Source of the DNA: Buddleja alternifolia
Taxonomy: Eukaryota > Streptophyta > Magnoliopsida > Lamiales > Scrophulariaceae
DNA length: 64,000 bases
Direction: 5' to 3'
Assembly (NCBI GenBank): GCA_019426215.1
Contig: CM033396.1
Coordinates: forward strand, 32,345,154-32,409,153
Shown here piece after piece: positions 45,781 to 57,488 of the stretch (position 1 is its first letter; each line of letters starts with the position of its first letter). The notes below the pieces were generated by a model. The model did not search any database, had not been told where the DNA came from, and was given only the letters and a program-made list of their open reading frames with translations. Both the position numbers and the translations under genes were made by a program.

Positions 45781-45871
45781 TTGGTTTTCGGTCAAAATCT
45801 TATTTTATTCTAATTATTATTGTAATATATATATCCTGTTAGATTTTTATATTTCTTAGTTTCAAGTTTTA

Positions 45872-47220
45872 TTGACTAATTTGTGCATTGAAAAAAAAAT
45901 CATAAGGGTTTTTGGAATTTTTCTAATTTTAGCTGTAAAATCTTCGTCATTTGACGCGGAAAACGTGCAATCAGAAGTATCTATCTTATCTCCACATGGA
46001 AGCACCATATCTCTTCACTTATTTTTGAGTGAATCAGACGAAGAGGAAGTCCTAGCTGGAAATAATAGGACTTTGAAGAAGTTGGCTACTCCGGATTTTA
46101 ATTTACAACCTTTATGCATTGAATATGCTGATTTCGATGTCGATTTTGAATTAAAATCTGGATTGATTCACTTATTGCCTAAATTTCGTGGTCTTGCAGG
46201 TGAGGACCCAAACAAGCACCTAAAGGAATTTCATGTTGTATGCTCGAGCATGTGACCGACGGGAGTATCCGAGGAACAAATTAAATTAAGAGCATTGCCA
46301 TTTTCCTTAGCAGATGATGCAAAAGATTGGCTTTATTACTTACCTTCAGTCAGGGACGATATCAACATGGAATGAAGTCAAAAGACTATTTTTGGAAAAG
46401 TACTTTCCAGCATCAAGGGCTGCCAACATAATAAGAAAAGAGATTTGTGGCATAAGGACAACGGAGAATCGTTATATGAATATTGGGAGCGATTTAAGAA
46501 GTTGTGTGCAAGCTGTCCACACCATCAGATAAGTGAGCAACTATTAATTCAATATTTTTATGAAGGCTTACTTCCCATGGAGAGGACCATGATTGATGCA
46601 GCGAGTGGAGGAGCTCTAGTGGATAAAACCCCCACAGCTGCTAGAACTTTAATTTCCAACATGGCAGCAAATTCACAGCAATTTGGCATGAGGTTAGATC
46701 ATACACCTAAAAAAGTCAACGAGGTAAGTACATCTAACCTTGAGCATAAAATTTCTGAGTTAACTTCATTAGTTCATCAAATGGCCGTAGGAAATTTGCA
46801 AGTAGCGAAGGTATGTGGTATTTGTTTGGTTACAGGGCACCCCACTGATGCGTGTCCTACATTGCAAGAAAATACTAACCAGGAAGCCAATGCCATTAGA
46901 GGATTCCCAGGTCAGCAACAAAGTAAGTACGATCTTTATTCCAATTCATACAATTCAGGCTGGCGAGATCCAGTTATGGAAATCAAGTTGGACAAAATCG
47001 TTATCATAATTCTTTCCAACCACGACAGCAACATCAAACGAATCAATCTTCGAATTCAGGTATGCCTTTAGATGAAATTGTCAAAGCTCTCGCTAACAAT
47101 ACCCAACAATTTCAACAAGAAACAAGGAACAACATCCAAAATTTGGAGAAACAGATAAGTCAGTTAGCAACTTCGATGAGCAAGACGGAAGCTCAAGGTT
47201 CGGGCAAATTACCCTCCTAA
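45872..47220 (+). pseudogene. Athila gag
   Basis: Fragments read LHLLPKFRGLAGEDPNKHLK-like sequence (in fact IHLLPKFRGLAGEDPNKHL) near 46165-46225, then, after a stop at 46253, LPFSLADDAKDWLYYLP. Next come LFLEKYFPASRAANIIRKEI and ESLYEYWERFKKLCASCPHH, the retrotransposon gag core. The tail has a zinc-knuckle-like VCGICLVTGHPTDACP at about 46812-46860. At least three frame breaks are present. The 5' part near 45872 has weak similarity only. Confidence 0.88.
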
Positions 47221-47258
47221 ACAATCATAAATCCTAGAGAGAATGCAGTGTAGTAACT

Positions 47259-48044
47259 TTGCCAAGCGGAAAAGAAATTCAGAGCCCAATTCAAAGTGTG
47301 CCGGAAGAAAAAAAATCAGCAGAGAAAAAAGAGGCTGAAATTGATCTCGAAACTCCCAAGGTAAGTTTTTCTCCAAACATGCATAATTCCACTGACAATG
47401 TTCCTGTTTCCATCCCCTTTCCGAGCATGTTAAGTAAATCCAAGAAACAAGATGAAGAGAAGGAGATATTGGAGACATTTAGGAATGTAGCAGTAAACAT
47501 TCCACTGCTTGATGCTATTAGTCAGATTTCGAGATATGCGAAATTCCTTAAGGAACTGTGCACCACGAAGATGAAGCTACGAGGAGACGAGAAGATTAAG
47601 GTGGATGAAAATGTGTCTGCAGTAATCCAGGGAAAACTGCCGCCTAAGTGTAAGGATCCAGGTACATTTACTATCCCTTATGTGATTGGTAATAATAGAT
47701 TTGAACGTGTAGATTTAGGTGCATCAATTAACGTCATGGCTCATTCAATTTATGCATTTCTTAATTTGGGTCCCTTGAAACAAACTTGTGTTATTATACA
47801 ATTGGCGGATTGATCTAATGCATACCTCGAGGGGGTGCTTGAGGATGTGTTAGTACAGTTGAACGAGTTAATCTTTCCAGCTGATTTTTACGTTCTGAAT
47901 ATGGAAGATAATGGATCCCCAAATCCAGCCCCGATCCTCCTAGGACGCCCCTTCCTCAAAACAGCAAGAACAAAGATTGATGCTTATGATGGCACTTTAT
48001 CAATGGAGTTCGATGGGCAGATTATCAAATTTAGCATATTCTAA
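47259..48044 (+). pseudogene. Athila aspartic protease region
   Basis: KLPPKCKDPGTFTIPYVIG and then RVDLGASINVM give the D-L-G active site usual for Athila proteases. A stop at 47812 interrupts the domain, which resumes at 47835 with the PILLGRPFLKTARTKIDAY block. The C-terminal linker runs on from 48066 toward RT. Confidence 0.88.
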
Positions 48045-48065
48045 TCCACGAGGTATCCCCCTGAT

Positions 48066-49477
48066 GTGAATTCAGTTTATTCTATTGATATTATTGATGT
48101 GTTAGCACAGGAGGCTTTTGAGAAAAGTCAAGTGGATGCATTGGAAGTAGTACTCAGTCGTGGTTTATGGCAATTTGGGGAGCATCTGAATTTTAGTGAT
48201 GAAGTTGAAGAGATGATTATAGCTTTGCAGTCCTTACCACCAGCCCCTAGCACGTATAATGTGTCAAAAATTAAGTTATCATTTAATCACACAAAATTGC
48301 TGCCATCTGTGTTGCAGGCTCCGAGTTTAGAACTTAAGCCCTTACCCGACCATCTGAAGTATGCGTACTTAGGGGAGACTGAGACCTTGCCAGTAATAAT
48401 TGCATAGAATCTGACTATGGTGCAAGAGGAAAGACTCGTTAGGATGCTTCAAGATCATAAGACAGCAATTGGGTGGACTATAGCCGACATTAAGGGAATT
48501 AGTCCTTCTATGTGCGTGCACCGAATTTTGTTAGAGGATGACTCGAAACCAAACAGAGAGGCTCAAAGAAGGCTAAATCCATTGATGATGGATGTAGTAA
48601 AGAAAGAAATCCTGAAGTTGTTGGATGCAGGAGTTATTTACCCAATTTCAGACAGCAAGTGGGTGAGTCCTGTTCAGGTTGTACCAAAAAAATCAGGAGT
48701 TATTTACCCAATTTCAGACAGCAAGTGGGTGAGTCCTGTTCAGGTTGTACCAAAAAAATCTGGAGTGACTGTAGTGCAGAACCAGAATAATGAGCTAGTT
48801 CCTCCGGGATTCAAAGTGGGTGGCGTGCTTGCATTGATTACCGCAAGCTGAATGCAGCAACGAGAAAAGACCATTTTCCTTTACCTTTTATTGATCTAAT
48901 GCTTGAGCAATTAGCCGGTAAATCTCATTATTGTTTTCTTGATGGTTATTCAGGTTATAACCAGATTGTGATTGCTCCTGAAGACCAAGAGAAAACCACA
49001 TTCACGTGTTCGTTTGGAACATTCGCTTACCGGAGGATGCCGTTTGGACTTTGCAATGCACAAACCACTTTTCAGCGCTGCATGATAAGTATTTTCTCTG
49101 ATTTCATCGAAAAGTACATTGAAGTTTTTATGCATGATTTTACTTTGCATGGGGATTCATTTGATTCTTGTCTTGAAAATTTATCTTGTGTGCTTGATCG
49201 TTGCATTGACACAAATCTTGTTTTGAATTTTGAAAAATGTCATTTTATGGTAGAACAAGGGATTGTATTAGGACATGTTATTTCATGTAAGGGTATTGAG
49301 GTAGATAAAGCTAAGGTAGATTTAATTGTGAACTTACCCTACCCCACATGTGTGAGGGATGTGCGATCTTTCCTTGGTCATGCAGGTTTTTATCGTAGAT
49401 TTATCAAGGATTTTTCAAAGATTGCATTGCCTCTGTCCAAGTTGCTACAACAAGATGTGATTTTCGAATTCACCTAA
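48066..49477 (+). pseudogene. Athila reverse transcriptase, active site mutated
   Basis: The linker (LPDHLKYAYLGETETLPVII) is followed after a stop at 48405 by GWTIADIKGISPSMC and the RT N-terminus. A 66-bp exact duplication lies here. From 48899, CFLDGYSGYNQIVIAPEDQ, FGTFAYRRMPFGLCNA and then VFMHDFTLHG are seen. In the last motif the first catalytic Asp is His (CAT at 49133-49135); Athila elements normally have FMDD. The domain ends with a connection segment and a stop near 49477. Even without frameshifts this RT could not polymerise. Confidence 0.9.
48629..48760 (+). repeat. Exact 66-bp tandem duplication inside RT
   Basis: 48629-48694 and 48695-48760 are identical. Each encodes the 22 residues that begin GVIYPISDSKWVSPV, so the frame is kept. 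The next base shows the transition (TCAGG versus TCTGG). Confidence 0.93.
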
Positions 49478-49839
49478 GACTGCAAGAGCGCTTTTGACAA
49501 GCTGAAATGGGAGCAGTTTTAGGACAACGAGTTGGCAAGCAACCTCATGTGATCCATTATGCTTCCCGGACTCTTAACGCGGCTCAATGCAATTATTCAA
49601 CTACTGAAAAAGAACTTTTGTCTATTGTTTTTGCTTTAGATAAATTTCGTTCTTATCTACTTGGATTTAAAGTGATTGTATTTTCCGATTATGCAGCTTT
49701 AAGACATCTTTTGGCGAAGAAAGAATCAAAACCGAGGTTAATGAGATGGATTCTTCTTCTTCAAGAATTTGATCTAGAGATTAAAGATAAAAAGGGGGCT
49801 GAAAATTTGGTGGCGGATCATTTGAGTCGATTGGTGTGA
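49478..49839 (+). pseudogene. Athila RNase H
   Basis: After a stop the frame 49507-49839 carries [40 protein letters not shown] and [16 protein letters not shown], the gypsy RNase H domain. It closes with [12 protein letters not shown]. The first strand with the leading Asp is lost in the broken stretch before 49507. Confidence 0.88.
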
Positions 49840-49851
49840 AAAGAAAATCCG

Positions 49852-50763
49852 GTGCCACTACAAGAATTCTTTCCAGATGAGCAATTGTTTGCTCTGCAAG
49901 GTATGGTTCCTTGGTATGCTGATTTAGTGAATTATTTAGTTTCTAGAACTTTACTTGCTGATTTGAGTAGAGCTAAGAAAGAAAAAATTAAGAGTGAGGC
50001 GAAATATATGTGTGGGATGATCCATACTTGTGGAAGTTTTGTTCCGATCAAATTATTAGGAGATGTGTACCTGATTTTGAATTAAGCTCTGTCTTGAAAT
50101 TTCGTCATGCTTATGCGTGTGGTGGTCACTTTGGACCTAAGAGAACTGCTAGAAAAGTGTTAGATGGTGGTTTTTATTGGCCTACTTATTCCGTGATGCT
50201 TATGTCATGTGTAAATATTGTGAACAATGTTAAAGGACGGGGAATTTAAGTCATAGGAATGAAAAGGTTCAAACGCCCATCCTTGTTTGTGAGATTTTTG
50301 ATATATGGGGTATTGATTTATGGGACCCTTTCCTTCCTCCTTTTTTGTTTATATCTTACTTGCGGTTGATTATGTTTCGAAGTGGGTGGAAGCTAAAGCC
50401 ACAAACTGAGATTTTAAAGCTGTTGTAGGTTTTCTCAAGTCTAACAATTTTAGTAGGGTTGGCATACCAAAAGCGTTGATAAGTGATCAGGGGTCTCATT
50501 TGTAATCGAGTTGTGGACACTTTGCTAAAAACATATGGGGTGTTTCATAAGACATGCACACCTTATCACCTCAGACAAATGGGCAAGCCGAGGTGTCCAA
50601 TCGAGAAGTCAAGTCCATCTTGGAAAAAACTGTAAATCCTAATAAAAAAGATTGGAGTCTCGACTTAAAGATGCAATTATGGGGCGTAACCAGACCGCTA
50701 ATAACACCATTATTGGGATGTCTCCATATAGAACGTCTTTGGAAATCGTGTCATTTCCTGTAG
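49852..50763 (+). pseudogene. Athila integrase remnants
   Basis: The HHCC zinc-binding region is recognisable near 50080-50220 (HAYACGGHFGPKRTARKVL, GGFYWPTY), although the cysteine pair is altered. The core survives only in pieces: a WGIDLWDPFPSF-like stretch near 50310, SDQGSHL-like sequence near 50485, and SPQTNGQAEVSNREVKSIL at 50563-50619. Stops in every frame show advanced decay. Confidence 0.8.
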
Positions 50764-51420
50764 AATTGGAACAAAAAACGTTTTAGGGCTGTAAAGAGTT
50801 GCAATTTAGATAGAGATCAACGCTGGTATCAAAGGAAGTTGCAACTACACAGTTAGAGGAGATTTGCCTTGATGCTTATGAGAATTTCTGAATTACAAGA
50901 GAAACCAAGGGGTTTCATGACAAGATGACTCTAGGAAGGATTTGGATTGGACAAAAAGTGTTGCTTTACAAACAACTCAAAACTCAATTAATGCCTAGTA
51001 AGTTACTTCTCATTGGTTGGACCTTTTGTTGTGATTAACGTATTTTCTTATGGTGCATAGAGATTCAAAGCTTAGAAACTAACAATTGTTCAAGGTAAAT
51101 GGACATAGACTCAAACCTTTTTCTATGAAGGTTTTCAAGAGCAACAATTGAAGAAGTTTCATTGATCAATCCAACTTACTTGTTAAAAGGCTGCAAAGTC
51201 GAGCCAACGACTTTAAAAAAAATCGTTGATTGGGAGGCACCCAAGAGTGGCTGAACGACCACCATCAGCTTTGCTTCCTTTTCCCTATCTCTTTTATTTC
51301 GTTTAATCATGTATTATTTCAGTCCTGTGTTGGCTTGAGGACATTGCAGATTTTAAGTGTGGGGGAGAGGGTTAGTTGTTTATCTTTTGAAAAAAAAAAT
51401 CTTTATTGTGCAGCCACGTA
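50764..51420 (+). other. Athila 3' region with polypurine tract
   Basis: Degenerate sequence after integrase. GATTGGGAGGCACCCAAGAG near 51226-51245 and AAGTGTGGGGGAG at 51355-51367 are typical of the 3' untranslated part of Athila elements; the second resembles the tract of the LARD. I see no envelope-like frame. Confidence 0.6.
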
Positions 51421-52037
51421 AGTATGAAAAATTTGAAGCCAAAATTTTTGTTCCTCTTGCATAAAAAAAAATCGTTTCTTTTCCGCCTCTCATAAGTGTT
51501 CTTGAGTTCTGAGTATGCATAAAGATCTTGAATCAAGAATTCTTCCAAAATACTTAGAGAAGTAAATTTTGGCTTTCACCCTGAATCCCATACACTATTC
51601 CTAGAGTTAGAAATAAACGGTATAGATAACTAGCCTAAAGATTATAAACGACCTGTGGGTATCCGGGGTGTGGATTCAACTTTGAGGAGAAACACTTGGG
51701 TCTCTGAAGTGAATCAAAGAATCCGATCCAAAGACGTTTTTGGTGGAGGAATTCGAAATCTACATCAAAGGAGAAAAACGAAGGAGTGATTCAAGGAACG
51801 AGAAGAGAAGGCAAGCTAGGGAGCTTACGTTAAGGAAGAAGAAACTCTTCGATTTTTACGAAAAATCGAATAAGGTAAGATCTTCTTTATTAAAGCTTTA
51901 AATAACAAATCAAAGATGCGCAAGCCTATGATACGTGATAAGCCCGTAGGATTAATAAACTCGCATGTTTAAATCCTAGAAACTAAAAATTTAATTTTCC
52001 GCTGTGCTTAGTCGGGCTATATGTATATTTCCCAACA
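51421..52037 (+). repeat. Truncated Copia A-type LTR (3' part only)
   Basis: It matches 645-1248 and especially 8450-9029, ending in the same CCCAACA. The TATA box and everything before it are missing. It shares with the 3' LTR of Copia A, but not with the 5' LTR, the variants AACGAAGGAGTGATTC and TTAAAGCTTTAAATAACAAA. Confidence 0.9.
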
Positions 52038-52517
52038 CCTCTAATATACGTGAACGTTTCGAGTTCATGTATATTAAGATACATGTCTCCTGGTTAATCA
52101 TCGCTTCATACTAGGAGATCGTGTCTGTTATCATAAAGGTCACCTTCTCAGACACCTTCTATTTTTAATACAGATTTAACGATCGTGTCTTTTCGCTTTT
52201 CCGGTGCCTTTTCGTGATCAAGCTTTTAAACCTTTTTAAATCACAATTTCTTCCTACAAGAGACTCATATTTTTTGGCGGGTATAAAACGCCTGAAGTGC
52301 CTCGTCTTCCCTATTAAGTGATAGAAGCATCTTTTCATGATTGGACACTTGAACCCTATAAATAACCCATCACTTCTTCATAGTCGTACTGCTCACCACT
52401 TTCTCTCACTCTCCTTATTCTTCGAACAACACTTCTTTCTTTCGAAAACTTCATTTTCTTCTCCTGTCTTCGAACATTCCTCATTCGAGATCTATCATCT
52501 TCTTCGCCTGGCCTTCG
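52038..52517 (+). promoter_or_regulatory. Promoter and 5' UTR of the PMD gene; 3' end of Tat element
   Basis: The first 307 bp match 9030-9330. A TATA box TATAAATA lies at 52357-52364, 154 bp before the first ATG. The pyrimidine-rich stretch at 52393-52423 could be the 5' UTR on this strand and the polypurine tract of the Tat element on the other. The Tat 3' LTR is expected here, but I could not fix its borders. Confidence 0.55.
52357..52364 (+). promoter_or_regulatory. TATA box of the antisense PMD gene
   Basis: TATAAATA within CCCTATAAATAACCCATCAC, a good plant TATA context, placed sensibly for a start about 30 bp downstream and a roughly 120-base leader. It points away from the Tat polyprotein's own direction. 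Confidence 0.6.
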
Positions 52518-55500
52518 ATGGCAAACTCTCATGATCTTTCTCGTCTAGTGGCTCGATCGAGTATCTTGGATTGTGAAGATGCCCAAGATTTGTTTCAGGT
52601 TATCAAGAATTTCGAAACCTATTATCTTGATACCAAAATATCCCCTCTTGGTTCTACCCACATAATTCCTCCATGGGTTCTTGATCGCCGTGGTCAATCG
52701 ATCAATCACGTCGGACTCGGGCCTCGATTTCGATCCGAGGCTTTCGAACCCTCTGAGGCTAATAATCCCGATTTATTGGGTATTTGGCCTGCCTTGGAGG
52801 GTGATGCTCCTTGTTTTCAGTCTAGAGTGGAGAATAAATATGGCTGGACGAGCAAAACCAAACCCATCAATGGTTGGATTGGGGTCACTGATGCATACCC
52901 TTGGTTCGAAAGGTTGCATCATCTTCAGAGCAAATGGGAAGGCAATCGGCTTTTAGGGCTTATTCGAATAGCATGTTACCCAGTTCTTCCCTTCGAACAA
53001 GTAGCAACAGATGCGCTTGCGTATTCCTGGCACCCTTCGTACAATTGCTTTGTGCTACCTCGGGGTTTTCAAACAATCACGTTGGAAGACGTTTCTCTGA
53101 TTACTGGTCTTTCTCCGACAGGTGCACCCCTTCCTACTGGCGAGCCGTTACCTAACACTCGAGCTCTCTTATTATCCACTGAAACTTGGTTGAAGCATCA
53201 TGGCAAAAATAAAGGTGCGAATATTGCTTACACTGCTTTGGTCAAATTCTTTATCAGTTGCGATGACCCGCCTACCCCCTTCGAAGAGGTCTTGTTTTTG
53301 AATTTTATCTTTTCCTGGCTATTTATGAACGCTGGTTGTGTCGTGAATAAGACTTTTCTTACTTTGTCTATTAACATTGCTGTTACCATGGGACCCATCG
53401 AGCTGGCTCCACTAGTGTTATCTCATTTTTATCGTATGATGTTTAATTTGAATAGTGACCCTTCGAATGCTCATAAATTATCTGGTCCCCTTTGGTTATT
53501 GACACGTTGGTCCTTCCTATATTACCCCGAGTTATTAAATATTAGGACTGTACAAACCCTCGAAGCTTCGATCTCAACTGAGGAACGACGGTCCTCGAAA
53601 AAGTCCTCCAATTTCCGATTTGAACCTGTTTCGATATTGGGTTTGTTATGGGGAAGCTAGCATCAATTTGTTGATCCCCTTTGAGAAGGTATCATATCTC
53701 GAGGTTTTGGGCGCTATTTATAACCCGCTTTATGTTTCCACATGGTGTCCCTTTTTCGAAGCAAGGCATGATCAGACTCGAAATCATTGGTCTCACACTG
53801 CTTTACCCGATTGGATGCTAATGATTGATTCGCTTGATTCCTCCGTAGATGATCACCCCTACTGGAGGTCTATTATATCATCCCGAGACTTCCTATATGC
53901 TTACAATATCCCCGGAGTCGAAGTTTACAACCCCCAGGTAATACCAATGTGTTTTTAAGTGTGTATGTCTGTGACCTGTAAATATGATGAACTTTTTGAG
54001 CTTATAGATTTCGAATTGTTATATTTTCGAGCATTTGGCGTTTCTTAGGCACATAGCCTTTTCGAGCATGCCTTATTTCGAGTGTTATATTTTCGAGCAT
54101 CTGATGTTTCTCGAACACATAGCCTTTTCGAGCATGCCCCATGTCGAGCAGGCCTTGTTTCGACTACATTGTATTTCGAGTGAGTCTGGTCTCGAGTTTA
54201 GTCTAATTCTTATCTTTATTTTGTAGCTCTGTTCGCAGCAATTTGGCATACCCCAGTGCTTTTCTCTGCCATTTTTGGGTACCATGAATCGTCCTTGGTC
54301 AAGCAGGCAATTTCATATCGCGAACCATCAAAGGGCCAAAGCCGAGGCTCTCATTCGGAATCAAGCTTCTTGCCAAATTCCCCCTTGCTTTATTCCCATT
54401 TTTTGCAGAGTCTTCCGAGTCGAGAGATGTTTCGTGGACTTTTGGAATAAAGTTTTGAGGCGCAGTTATTCAAGACAGATCATCCACAAGCAAATCACAG
54501 ACATTACCAGGCTGTGTGCTGGCACGGTGAATATGGCTCAACTCTCGAGCCTTTTATCGATTAAGGTAACTATCGCATGTTAGTGTAACTTTGATCAAAA
54601 TGTTTAAGACTCATTCTTATGTTCTTTCCTATAGGATGATGATTACATCCTTCCGTACGATTTAATTTTGGGGTGGAGATTCGAGCGAGACAACCCCCAA
54701 GTTCTAGAAGCGGTGGCATTGTCCCAAGCTCTTCGAGACTCATCTGCTCCAACTGAGCTATTTTCTATCCCTACCCACGCTACTCGAAAACGAAGTGCAC
54801 TTACCATCCGGGAGCCCACAGCCTCGATTTCTCGAGAAGAGCCCCTTCGAACATTTGGTGAAGAAGAGAATGATGAAGACGATGCAGCTCAATATGCTCT
54901 TCAGCCAAGATCCAGGAAACGCTTACGTGCGCATGGGTCTCTCGGCGCATCAAGTAATTACTCAACTATTCTTAACCTTTTATTCGAAGATTACTTCTTT
55001 ACTTGATAATTGCTCATTTGTATTCCTTATGCAGGCTCTTCGTGTGGAGCTGCTGTCTTCGAAAAGAGACAACAACTATTGAGGCTGGCGTCGAGGATGT
55101 TTTTGAGACCATCCTTGAGGAGGGTTCGCCTGATTTCGAGCCCCGACCAATTTCGCCTGTCCCTGAGGAAGTTTTGCCTGATCTTGGGACTCATCAAGCT
55201 CCAATCGAAGAAGACCTCACCTTGGGTACTTTTGAAGGTGTCATCTAGTTCCCTGAATCGGTTAATCACTTCAAGGTTTTCTTGCGCCGTATAGTCATTG
55301 GTGCGCCTTTGTCGCTTTACTCCTTTTTGATATTCTACTTCTTACTTTCTCTTCAGGGAATTTGTCAAGTACCACTCTCGAGAAAATGGACCTCGGTCCA
55401 GAGATTAATACGAGCACTGTTCCTAATCTCTCGAGATTTTCTTCGTCAGGTAAAAAACTACCATGTGTATGTTTTATATTTGGGAAGATTTTGACAATCT

Positions 55501-56445
55501 AATTATTCATATTCATGAACAACTTCTTTCCTCAAACCTCCAGGCATGCCTGGCTTACCGTCTTCGGTGCGATTCTTAATTGGTACTACATCGGGAATAT
55601 CCACCATCGTTGTGGATTCTTCTATTATTCACAACCTCAGTACAAACCTTGTGTTTGGATTCCAAGTTCGGCCTGTTCTGGATTCTTCTCATGTGTCCTC
55701 CTCAGTACAAATAGAGGAGGTTGAAGATATCTCTCCTTTGGCTATTTCAACTAGCCTGGTCATGGACCCTGGATCTTCGAGCTCTACCTTGGCTCTTGTT
55801 GCCCCGGCTGAAGGTATAAATCTGTCTCATCGAAATGTGCAATACTCCATTCCCCTTTATAATTTGACATATTAACTTCGGGATTTCCTTTCTTTTGATA
55901 ATGCAGCGCCGGTCGTATTCTCTCAAGTTGCCTTAAACGAAGCTCTTATGGACATAAAGCATAATCTTAATGATCCCCATCTACTAGTGGAACTTCGTTT
56001 TCTCCTTGATGAAGCGGCCGCAAGGATGGCTAGTACCTGGCTTCCCATGTTCCAGACGGCTCGTGAGGTTTTCGAGAATAGCCTTGCTCGCCTCCGCTCT
56101 CTTGCAGATCAGGGTATCAACCCTTTTACTGAAACAGTGTCTTCTAACCATGTTCAACAACTGAATCAACTCCGTGGCCAGGTTTCCATCTTAGAGGGTT
56201 CTCGTGATAGTTATTTGGCTCGAATTGCTGCTCTCGATGCCCAGATCGCCGATTTTCAACTTGAACGGGATCGCTTAGTCCAGTCAACTGACCAAGTCGA
56301 AGAGAACATTTCAGTTTTGAATGACCAGATTGCCACTCTATCAATCGAGCTCGAAGAAATAGCAAAACCTGCTGTACTCGAAAGAGACGCTTTTGACTCG
56401 GCTTTAGATATTTTATCTAGTTCTCTGTTCTTCCTTCAACCTTAG
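52518..56445 (+). CDS. Plant mobile domain (PMD) protein with C-terminal coiled coil; antisense cargo gene of Tat element
   Basis: Seven exons can be read: 52518-53937, 54227-54565, 54635-54953, 55035-55237, 55357-55449, 55544-55813 and 55907-56445. All six introns are GT-AG, and reading phase is kept at junctions 1-2, 2-3, 4-5, 5-6 and 6-7. Exon 1 holds the PMD (aminotransferase-like) fold: DAYPWFERLHHLQSKWEG, ACYPVLPFEQVATDALAYSW, FVLPRGFQTITLEDVSLITG and GPLWLLTRWSFLYYPELL. Exon 7 encodes a long coiled coil (LNQLRGQVSILEGSRDSYL). A one-base gain in an A run near 53597 and a one-base mismatch between exons 3 and 4 break this copy. Host PMD proteins (MAIN/MAIL) act in silencing and genome stability; a role here is inferred only. 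It ends 33 bp before the end of the convergent Tat polyprotein. Confidence 0.85.
54018..54149. repeat. 66-bp tandem duplication in PMD intron 1, TCGA-rich
   Basis: Two units of GTTATATTTTCGAGCAT and onwards to TTTTCGAGCATGCC, period 66 bp. The 240 bp around it (54001-54240) contain eleven TCGA tetramers by my count. Confidence 0.85.
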
Positions 56446-56478
56446 CACATTTTCGAACAATGTTGCTTTCATATTTTG

Positions 56479-57488
56479 TTATTGTAAAAAATTCTTACCC
56501 GTTTCAGGTAATCTTTTAAATATAATGGTTTCGTTTTCCTTCCATATACTTGGTGTATACTTTTTTAAGTATTTTGCATTTAATGCTTTTCCGTACTTGT
56601 CCCCATTTATCCATTGGAGTTCGAAAGCATTTCCAGATAATTTACTCGAGATTAAAAATGGTCCTTCCCATTTAGATGACCACTTCCCATAAAAGTTATC
56701 TTTTGATCCTTCAGGCAAAATCATTTTCCAAACTAAATCTCCTACTTCGAAGGATCTTGCGTTTACTTTTTTGTTATAACTCCTTTCAATTCTATTCTTT
56801 TGTAGTTCTATTTGTTGCAATGCTTGAACTTGCAATATTTCATGATCTAGCTTTTCGATATTCATGTTTTCCATGTACTCTTCGGTTGAGAGTTGTGCTT
56901 GTTCGAGTATTCGTCTGGACTTGATATTGATTTCTAAAGGAATTTCTGCCTCATGGCCATACACTAATTGGAAAGGGGATATTCCTAGGCTGTCCTTCTT
57001 GATTGTCCTTAATGCCCAAATTGCATCGATTAACGATTCGTGCCAATTTCTCGGGCTTAGGCTTATCATTTTTGAGATGCAACCTTTAATTAGCTTGTTC
57101 GACGATTCAGCTTGGCCATTCGCTTGGCGTAATAAGGTGTCGAATTTATCAATTTTATTCCGAACTGTTCCAAAAATTCGAGTACTTCTGTGCTATTAAA
57201 TACTCTAGCCTGATCGAAGGTTATGGTTTCTGGAATACCAAATCTTGTGATGATATACTCCTTAATGAACTCGATCACTTGTTTTGAACTTATATTCTCG
57301 AAAGCTTTAACCTCTATCCATTTGGTAAAATAATCAGTGGCCACCAAGATATACTTATGCTTCTTAGATGAAGCTGGTTTAATTTCTCCAATTATGTCCA
57401 TGGCCCAACCTCGAAATGGCCAGGGTTTTACTATGGAATTTAAACTGACAGTCGGCTGCCTCAAAATTTTCCCATATGTTTCTGACAT
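56479..57488 (-). pseudogene. Tat integrase core and C-terminus, one frameshift
   Basis: The core begins in the 57488-57090 frame with PFRGWAMDIIGEIKPASSK (first Asp), ATDYFTKWIEVKAFENI and ITFDQARVFNS (second Asp). At about 57117-57122 one base is missing, so the ANGQAESSNK block with the catalytic Glu falls in the next frame, 57069-56479. The latter carries NWHESLIDAIWALRTIKKD, SPFQLVYGHEAEIPLEI and the C-terminal VGDLVWKMILPEGSKDN fold. Its stop lies 33 bp from the stop of the convergent PMD gene. Confidence 0.9.

Larger units (their letters stand above)
45104..51420 (+). mobile_element. Athila-type Ty3/gypsy element, decayed, 3' LTR missing
   Basis: LTR, tRNA-Asp primer site, gag, protease, RT, RNase H and integrase lie in order on the plus strand; RT before integrase defines Ty3/gypsy. 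Sequence wording is Athila-like throughout. All domains carry stops or frameshifts. At 51421 the sequence changes to a Copia A LTR, so the 3' LTR is lost. Confidence 0.9.

Noticed and set aside
50764..51420. An envelope-like gene after Athila integrase
   Set aside because: The space is only about 650 bp, no long frame exists, and no signal peptide or membrane segment is visible.
52518..56445. PMD gene as an ordinary host gene next to a retrotransposon
   Set aside because: Not fully excluded, but its position between integrase and element end, the shared TCGA bias and the copied promoter fragment next to another Copia LTR all favour its being part of the Tat element.
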